The notes below the pieces were generated by a model. It was not told where the DNA came from. It worked only from the letters and a program-made list of their open reading frames with translations, and made no database searches. From JSC-12 sp033764965 (GTDB lineage Bacteria > Cyanobacteriota > Cyanobacteriia > Leptolyngbyales > Leptolyngbyaceae): DNA of 64,000 nucleotides. Both the position numbers and the translations under genes were made by a program. The DNA is taken from NCBI GenBank assembly GCA_033764965.1, contig JANRIN010000289.1, forward strand, positions 62,001-126,000. Reading direction: 5' to 3'. Of this stretch, positions 58,361-64,000 are shown piece by piece; the first letter of the stretch is position 1, and every line of letters starts with the position of its first letter.

Positions 58361-60325
58361 ATGACCCTGTTTACTTTGCGATCGCTCCGAAAAGATTTTG
58401 GCATCAAAGAGATTTTGCGAGATGCCAGCTTTAGCCTGGAAGAAGGAGACAAGGTGGGCTTAATCGGCACCAACGGTTCAGGCAAATCCACTCTGCTGAA
58501 AATGATTGCGGGTCTGGAACCGATCGATGGCGGCGAGTTTTGGGTCAATTCCGGTGCCAAGATTGTCTACCTGCCGCAACAACCGGAGTTGGACGAGACT
58601 CGCACCGTCTTGGAGCAAGTTTTTGCCGATAGTGGCGAGAAGTTGGCACTGGTGCGAGAGTATGAGGAATTGTCTGCCAAACTTGCCCACGGGCAGGGAG
58701 ACACGAATAAACTCATGGCACAGCTTTCCAGTGTTTCCCAGCGGATTGATACTGCCGGAGCCTGGGAACTAGAAACCGCTGCTAAAGCCATCTTGAGCCA
58801 ATTGGGGATTCAAGATTTTGAGGCGCGGATTCGGGATTTGTCTGGCGGCTACCGCAAACGCATCGCGATCGCCACTGCTCTCCTCTCAGAACCCGACGTG
58901 CTGCTGATGGATGAACCCACAAACCACCTGGATGCGCTTTCAGTGGAATGGCTGCAAAGCTATCTGAATCGCTACCGGGGCGCATTGCTGCTGATTACCC
59001 ACGATCGCTACTTTCTCGATCAAGTCACCAATCGAATTCTAGAAATCGATCGAGGCGATTTGTTTACCTACACGGGTAACTATAGCTACTACCTGGAGAA
59101 AAAAGCCGAGGCAGAAGAATCCGCAGCCAGTAGCCAACGCAAACACGTGGGAGTGTTACGGCGCGAACTGGAATGGCTCAAACGCGGCCCCAAAGCCCGC
59201 AGTACCAAACAAAAAGCCCGCATCGATCGCATCCGGGATATGCAGGCGCAGGAGTTTAAACAAACTCACGGCAAAGTAGACATTTCCACCGTGGGGCGGC
59301 GGATTGGCAAGAAAGTGATTGAACTGGACGGTATCACCAAAGCCTATGGCGATCGCACGTTGATCAACGACTTCACCTATCTGTTCAATCCTGAAGATCG
59401 AGTCGGCATCATTGGCAGCAACGGATCCGGCAAATCCACCCTGATGAATATCATTACAGGACGAGTTCAGCCAGACGCAGGAACAGTCGAAATTGGCTCC
59501 ACTATTCACATCGGCTATTTCGACCAGCATTCCGATGATGTGACGATGAACGAGAATCAGCGGGTGATTGAGTACCTGAAAAGCGTTGCCGAACTCATCA
59601 AAACCTCGGATGGCAGCGTGATTACCGCATCCCAAATGCTGGAACGGTTCCTATTTCCGCCTGATCAGCAGTATGCCCCAATCCAAAAACTTTCCGGCGG
59701 TGAAAAACGTCGTCTGTTTTTGTTACGAGTGCTGATGCGTGCGCCCAACGTTTTGATTTTGGACGAACCAACCAATGATTTAGACGTGCAAACCCTGGCA
59801 GTTCTGGAAGATTACCTGGAAGACTTTAACGGCTGTGTGATTGTGGTTTCCCACGATCGCTACTTCCTCGATCGCACCGTTGATACGATCTTCGCCTTCG
59901 AGTCAGAGGGCAAATTGCGCCAGTATTCCGGCAATTATTCCATGTACCTGGACTTTAAAAAGCAGCAGGAATCTCAAGCGGAAGCGCAGCAAGCAGAGGA
60001 CAGACAACGGGCAAGCAGCAGAACACAAAAAGCAGAAGCACTACCCAGCCCAACCCCCCTTGCGAAGCGTGGCGCAGCCCGCCCCCAACCCCTAACCCCC
60101 AACCCCAAAAAACTCTCCTTCAAAGAACAGCGAGAATACGAAACCCTGGAAGCTCAAGTTCCAGCAATGGAGACCGAAAAAGAAGAGTTGGAAAAACAGT
60201 TGTATAACAATCCGCCCAGCGACTACGAAGCAATGCAGCGGATGACCACCCAATTAGCCGAATTGACCGCAGCGATCGAGTCGGCAACCGAACGCTGGCT
60301 AGAGTTAGCAGAACGAGTCAGTTAG
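58361..60325 (+). CDS. ABC-F ATPase (Uup-like)
   Basis: A 654-residue protein with two ABC domains and no membrane helices. Walker A motifs are GTNGSGKST (residues 36-44) and GSNGSGKST (about 354-362), signatures are LSGGYRKRIAI and LSGGEKRRLFL, and Walker B motifs are LLMDEPTNHLD and LILDEPTNDLD. The C-terminal coiled coil (YETLEAQVPAMETEKEELEK) resembles Uup. ABC-F proteins act on ribosomes. The linker before it contains SPTPLAKRGAARPQPLTPNP, encoded by a repeat-like C-rich tract at about 60045-60110. Confidence 0.9.
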   Translation: MTLFTLRSLRKDFGIKEILRDASFSLEEGDKVGLIGTNGSGKSTLLKMIAGLEPIDGGEFWVNSGAKIVYLPQQPELDETRTVLEQVFADSGEKLALVREYEELSAKLAHGQGDTNKLMAQLSSVSQRIDTAGAWELETAAKAILSQLGIQDFEARIRDLSGGYRKRIAIATALLSEPDVLLMDEPTNHLDALSVEWLQSYLNRYRGALLLITHDRYFLDQVTNRILEIDRGDLFTYTGNYSYYLEKKAEAEESAASSQRKHVGVLRRELEWLKRGPKARSTKQKARIDRIRDMQAQEFKQTHGKVDISTVGRRIGKKVIELDGITKAYGDRTLINDFTYLFNPEDRVGIIGSNGSGKSTLMNIITGRVQPDAGTVEIGSTIHIGYFDQHSDDVTMNENQRVIEYLKSVAELIKTSDGSVITASQMLERFLFPPDQQYAPIQKLSGGEKRRLFLLRVLMRAPNVLILDEPTNDLDVQTLAVLEDYLEDFNGCVIVVSHDRYFLDRTVDTIFAFESEGKLRQYSGNYSMYLDFKKQQESQAEAQQAEDRQRASSRTQKAEALPSPTPLAKRGAARPQPLTPNPKKLSFKEQREYETLEAQVPAMETEKEELEKQLYNNPPSDYEAMQRMTTQLAELTAAIESATERWLELAERVS

Positions 60326-60416
60326 CGATCTGCTTCAGCAAACTTTCGCTCTCAGCCCGCACTTTAGTCAGAGGTGGGCAGTGGAGAGAACCTTTTTCGG
60401 AAATCTCTTTATGCCC

Positions 60417-60749
60417 TTAGCGATTGCGTTTATCCAGTCGGGGATTGATAGGGGGAGCCTGCTCCAAGGCTTCTGGTGCTAATCGTCCATCCGGCGACAC
60501 TTGCAGCAAGTCTTCCATTGACAACTCCTGGGTTTTCGCAAGGTGCCGAATTTCTCGCTCCAATCGGGCTTGTCCTTGCCGGAAAAAATCCTCTGATGGC
60601 GAACGGGTGAGGTCGCGAGAAAGGCGGTTCACAGGCAGATGAGCCGGGATTGAAACAGCCCTTGGATTCGCGATCGCCGCTGAGGATAGGAAACTCCAAC
60701 TCGCGATCGTCAAAAAACCACCAGCTAACCAGCGTGAGTAATTGTGCAT
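60417..60749 (-). CDS. Small secreted protein of unknown function
   Basis: A 110-residue protein with a signal peptide (WLAGGFLTIASWSFLSSAAI, then ANP). The mature part is basic and helical (RQGQARLEREIRHLAKTQEL). No known domain. The ATG at 60749 is preferred to the TTG at 60755. It is divergent from the J-domain gene by 87 bases. Confidence 0.65.
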   Translation of the reverse strand: MHNYSRWLAGGFLTIASWSFLSSAAIANPRAVSIPAHLPVNRLSRDLTRSPSEDFFRQGQARLEREIRHLAKTQELSMEDLLQVSPDGRLAPEALEQAPPINPRLDKRNR

Positions 60750-60836
60750 AACCAATAGAAACTCGCTACTCCGATCCTAACGCACCCATCAACCGGGGAA
60801 CTCCCCTTCTCTGGGTTGGGACGGTACAATAAGCTC

Positions 60837-61568
60837 ATGCCAGAACACGATCACTACCGAACCCTTGAGGTAAAACCGACGGCGACCCAGGCAGAAATTA
60901 AGCAAGCTTATCGCCGTCTCGCGAAGCTGTTTCATCCCGACAGCAACCAACAAGTTTCCAGCCACGACAAAATTGCCCGCCTCAATGCTGCCTACGAGAT
61001 CCTTGGCGATCCACAAAGTCGTAAAAGCTATGACCAGCAACGCCGTTATCACGACCAGCTAGAAGCCGTTGGGGTGAGCGTGAGTAGACGGGGCGATCGC
61101 CAGCAACGCACGGCAACCGCCCAGGAGCGTCATCGCAAGCAACAGCAAACCGGACAGCAGATCGAAGCAGACCTTAAACAATGGTTAAACCAGGTGTATA
61201 CACCGGTAAATCGCTTGCTGTATCGAATTCTCAATTCGCTTAGAGATCAAATTAATGATCTGGCGGCTGATCCGTTTGACGACGAGTTAATGCAAGATTT
61301 TCAGGATTACCTGGATGATTGCCGCAACTGGCTAGAACAGGCTGAAACAGTTTTTCGATCGCAGCCTAATCCCGCTTCTGTTGCAGGAGCAGCAGCGAAT
61401 TTGTTTTACTGCTTGAATCAGTTGGGTGACGGCATCGAGCAGCTAGAGTATTTCACTGCTAACTACGACGAGCACTATCTCCACACAGGGGAGGAACTCT
61501 TCCGCATCGCTAAGGGTTTGCGGTACGAGGCTCAAGTGGCATTACGGACGATCGCGGCAACATTGTAA
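60837..61568 (+). CDS. J-domain (DnaJ-like) protein
   Basis: A 243-residue protein. The J domain is residues 1-70 with the HPD motif at 33-35, which stimulates Hsp70 ATPase. The rest has no zinc fingers or C-terminal DnaJ domain, but two helical segments, so it is a specialised type III J protein. The ATG at 60837 is chosen since MPEHDHYRTLEV is the usual J-domain start. Confidence 0.85.
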   Translation: MPEHDHYRTLEVKPTATQAEIKQAYRRLAKLFHPDSNQQVSSHDKIARLNAAYEILGDPQSRKSYDQQRRYHDQLEAVGVSVSRRGDRQQRTATAQERHRKQQQTGQQIEADLKQWLNQVYTPVNRLLYRILNSLRDQINDLAADPFDDELMQDFQDYLDDCRNWLEQAETVFRSQPNPASVAGAAANLFYCLNQLGDGIEQLEYFTANYDEHYLHTGEELFRIAKGLRYEAQVALRTIAATL

Positions 61569-61581
61569 TTTTGCGATCGTA

Positions 61582-61605
61582 GGTTTCAGCTTTTAGTCTG
61601 AAACC
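61582..61605. repeat. Short hairpin downstream of the J-domain gene
   Basis: GGTTTCAG (61582-61589) and CTGAAACC (61598-61605) pair with an eight-base loop. No T-run follows. It may be a member of the same dispersed palindromes or a weak terminator. Confidence 0.45.
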
Positions 61606-61724
61606 CACCTCAAAGGGCTTGTATCAGAGCAAGTCGTGCGAAATTTTACCAATCTTTAAAGTAACCGAGCTAGAGTCGTTACTACGGCAATCTACCCCTA
61701 GTAAGAACTACTCCTCAACGCTTT

Positions 61725-64000
61725 ATGACTCTGAATCGTCGTCACTTTTTACTGTTTTTGGGCGCAACTCTCGGCACCGCTGCGTGTGGTCAACTCCAAC
61801 AATTGGGTTCATCGTCTAGCTCGTCCCTGACCAAAACTTCAGTCAAGCTAGGGTTTCAGCCGATCAAAGGTCCCATGCCTTTAACCTTTGGCGCTGCCAC
61901 CACTGAACAACAAGCCGCTAGCGAAAGCTATAAAACCGTATCATTCAACCCGATGGCAGCCGATCAGCAGGTAAATGAATATGGCTCCTACGAAATTGTG
62001 GATGATCTGGTGCTACCAGAGGGCTTTACTTACGATGTAATTGCTGCCTGGGGCGACAAGGTGGGCACCTCCCGCTTTGGCTACAACAATGACTACCTGG
62101 CGCTGGTTCCCACAGGCGAGAATGAAGCCCTGCTGAGCGTCAACTTTGAGTACATTAGTGCAGTGCCCTGGCAGCAAAGTTTTGAGCGTGTGATTGGATT
62201 AAAATTGCCCTTTAAAGAAGTGGAGCAGGCAGTTAGAACAGCGATCAAAGCCGTCCCAGACGATCGCATCCCTGGTCTAAACGCTTTTGCCTTGAAGAAC
62301 GGTGATCCGATTAAGGAAAAGGTCAAGCAGATTTGCTGGGAAGGATTGGCAGATCAGGGTTTAGGTATTATCTCAATTCGGCGGAATGCCGATGGTAAGT
62401 GGGAACGCACCAACTCCAATCGCGATCGCCGCGTGTCTGGGGTATCCGGCTTAGTGGACGGGCGCTACTTGAAGTCCACTGGACCCGCCGTTACCATCTT
62501 TCAGAAAACCAAGGGACAGGGCTATGTGGATCAACTGGGCGACAAAATCATTGGCACCTTTCAAAACTGCGCGGGTGGACAAACCCCCTGGGGCACGGTG
62601 TTGAGTGCTGAAGAAAATATTCAAATTCAAGTTCCAGAACCAGTTTACGCAGATGGCACGTCGTTTGATCCCATCAACTGTCCGTTTAACATCACCGACG
62701 AGGAAATGGCAGGGTTGGGCAATGTCTTTGGTTTAGCGGGCAATAAATACGGCTGGATGGTGGAAATTGATCCAGCCAATCCTGATGATTACGGCACCAA
62801 ACATACCTGGCTGGGGCGCTATCGTCACGAAGCCGTGGGCGTGCGGGCGGTAGAGGGCAAACCGCTGGCGTTTTATTCCGGGTGCGATCGCCGGGGTGGA
62901 CACGTCTACAAATTTGTTAGCCAGGGGACGGTCAAAAATCCCACCGCTAAAGCTAATTCCCAGTTGCTGGAGGAGGGGATGCTCTACGCCGCTCAATTCA
63001 ACCAAGACGGCACCGGACGCTGGATTCCGCTTGCGCCTGATACGCCTGTTGATCCGGTGTCCCCTGCGTTTTTGAGTGGAGTCATGCTGCCTCTGCCTCA
63101 ACGTCCGGCGGGAGGTGCTTTTCCAGCCCAAGCGGATGAAGAGATTGACACCTTCAAGCAGAAATTCAAAACCTTGGGCGATCTGTACAGCGGTAATGAG
63201 TTGGAAAAGCAAGGGGCAATTTTGATTGATGCTCACTATGCCGGAAATGCCGCAGGTGCCACCTGTACTGCCCGTCCCGAAGATACGGAAATTGGACCCG
63301 ATGGTGCGCTCTACATCACCTTTACCTCCGGCGGCATTAGTCGGCAGGACGGTAGCCCCGATATCCGCATTTTTCGCGGTCCTGATGGCAACACCGCCTA
63401 CGAGTATGGCTGGATTATGAAACTCACGGAAGACAACAACGCCCCTGAGGCTAAAACCTTCCGCTGGGAAATGGTGGCAACGGGAGGCGAACCAGCAGCA
63501 GGCGGGATGGGTTTCGCCAATCCTGACAACTTGGCGTTTGACCCCAAGGGCAACCTCTGGATGGTGACAGATATGTCATCCGACAAGATGAATCAGGCAA
63601 TTCCCAGCGATCGTCGCAAAAATGGGGTGCCTCTCAACCAATCCAGCCTGCGGGGTGTGTTTGGCAACAATGGCATCTGGTATATGCCCATGTCTGGGGA
63701 AGCCGCAGGACAAGCATTTTTGTTTGGCATGGGTCCAATGGATTGCGAAACCACTGGACCTTGCTTCACTCCAGATGCCAAAACCCTGTTCCTGGCAGTC
63801 CAGCATCCTGGAGAAGTCAACGGGACACGCCAAGACATGGCAGCGGAAGAACGAGACATCTCCCTGATGACTACAGACGGCAAGCCCTTTGTGCAAAAAC
63901 GTAAAGTGCCGATCGGCTCCAACTGGCCCAGCAAACAAGCCAATCAACCTCCCAAGCCTGCGGTTGTCGCTATTCGGCGGATAGACCATGAGGCAATTAC
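61725..64000 (+). CDS. PhoX/DUF839-family protein (3' end outside window)
   Basis: An open frame of more than 758 residues runs off the window. The start MTLNRRHFLLFLGATLGTAAC combines a twin-arginine motif (Arg5-Arg6) with a lipobox Cys21, so export by Tat as a lipoprotein is likely. The segment NCAGGQTPWGTVLSAEEN matches the Cys-Gly-Gly and Glu-Glu metal site of PhoX alkaline phosphatases. DUF839 members hydrolyse phosphate monoesters with iron and calcium. PhoX itself is about 700 residues. No neighbouring Pho genes are present. Activity is not proven. Confidence 0.85.
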   Translation, partial: MTLNRRHFLLFLGATLGTAACGQLQQLGSSSSSSLTKTSVKLGFQPIKGPMPLTFGAATTEQQAASESYKTVSFNPMAADQQVNEYGSYEIVDDLVLPEGFTYDVIAAWGDKVGTSRFGYNNDYLALVPTGENEALLSVNFEYISAVPWQQSFERVIGLKLPFKEVEQAVRTAIKAVPDDRIPGLNAFALKNGDPIKEKVKQICWEGLADQGLGIISIRRNADGKWERTNSNRDRRVSGVSGLVDGRYLKSTGPAVTIFQKTKGQGYVDQLGDKIIGTFQNCAGGQTPWGTVLSAEENIQIQVPEPVYADGTSFDPINCPFNITDEEMAGLGNVFGLAGNKYGWMVEIDPANPDDYGTKHTWLGRYRHEAVGVRAVEGKPLAFYSGCDRRGGHVYKFVSQGTVKNPTAKANSQLLEEGMLYAAQFNQDGTGRWIPLAPDTPVDPVSPAFLSGVMLPLPQRPAGGAFPAQADEEIDTFKQKFKTLGDLYSGNELEKQGAILIDAHYAGNAAGATCTARPEDTEIGPDGALYITFTSGGISRQDGSPDIRIFRGPDGNTAYEYGWIMKLTEDNNAPEAKTFRWEMVATGGEPAAGGMGFANPDNLAFDPKGNLWMVTDMSSDKMNQAIPSDRRKNGVPLNQSSLRGVFGNNGIWYMPMSGEAAGQAFLFGMGPMDCETTGPCFTPDAKTLFLAVQHPGEVNGTRQDMAAEERDISLMTTDGKPFVQKRKVPIGSNWPSKQANQPPKPAVVAIRRIDHEAI

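Overview
The window reads as a cyanobacterial chromosome. The palindrome GCGATCGC (HIP1) recurs throughout, and the gene set is typical: a MinC, a non-GalU-type UDP-glucose pyrophosphorylase, D-glycerate 3-kinase, DUF2358, DUF3153 and DUF5340 proteins, and an ECF nickel/cobalt transporter. Short tandem repeats and palindromes between genes resemble those of filamentous and Leptolyngbya-like cyanobacteria. No species is assigned. Everything here is read by eye; family names come from motif recognition, not from a search.

Layout. 1-3.4 kb: the 3' end of an M16 peptidase, an AT-rich glycosyltransferase and an HtrA-type protease. 3.5-8.5 kb: a cation block with an orphan RCK/TrkA-N protein, a CPA1 Na+/H+ antiporter, a KefB/C-type CPA2 antiporter and an overlapping KefF-like flavoprotein. 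8.5-17.5 kb: UbiD decarboxylase, FAD oxidoreductase, a monooxygenase-fold membrane protein, glycerate kinase, minC, a two-gene ABC exporter and DUF2358. 17.6-19.2 kb: a decayed IS1-type element beside a truncated integrase, both next to tRNA-Trp and rplS. 19.9-23.5 kb: a five-gene nickel/cobalt uptake operon. 23.8-31 kb: a large M16 peptidase, cupredoxin, methionine aminopeptidase, sugar methyltransferase, an odd ferredoxin and glutamate dehydrogenase. 31.3-38.8 kb: cugP, scpA with a tiny membrane protein ahead of it, LapA-like, AI-2E-type permease, DUF3153 lipoprotein, a TPR membrane protein and a two-component system. 39.1-45.9 kb: an unknown membrane protein, a probable orphan polymorphic-toxin domain with immunity protein, panD/MBL/VOC, pyrophosphatase and a sugar-nucleotide epimerase. 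46-53.3 kb: coiled-coil protein, DUF5340, trpC, lpdA, trmH, tRNA-Leu(CAG) and murA. 53.3-64 kb: M48 protease, cupin, tRNA-Leu(CAA), secreted and amphipathic proteins, Ser/Thr kinase, ABC-F ATPase, J-domain protein and a PhoX-family enzyme cut by the window end.

Most useful observations: (1) murA has no ATG, GTG or TTG in the frame ahead of its catalytic lysine, and a strong GGAGG precedes an ATT codon; (2) two small overlapping genes at 41.06-41.67 kb look like a toxin tip and its immunity protein without any delivery domain; (3) tRNA-Trp is followed by an integrase remnant and a dead IS element where secE-nusG would be expected; (4) a 38-residue membrane protein sits directly before scpA; (5) the nickel/cobalt operon begins with an unrecognised lipoprotein ending in a His/Cys motif; (6) dispersed repeats supply the stop codons or C-terminal codons of several conserved genes.
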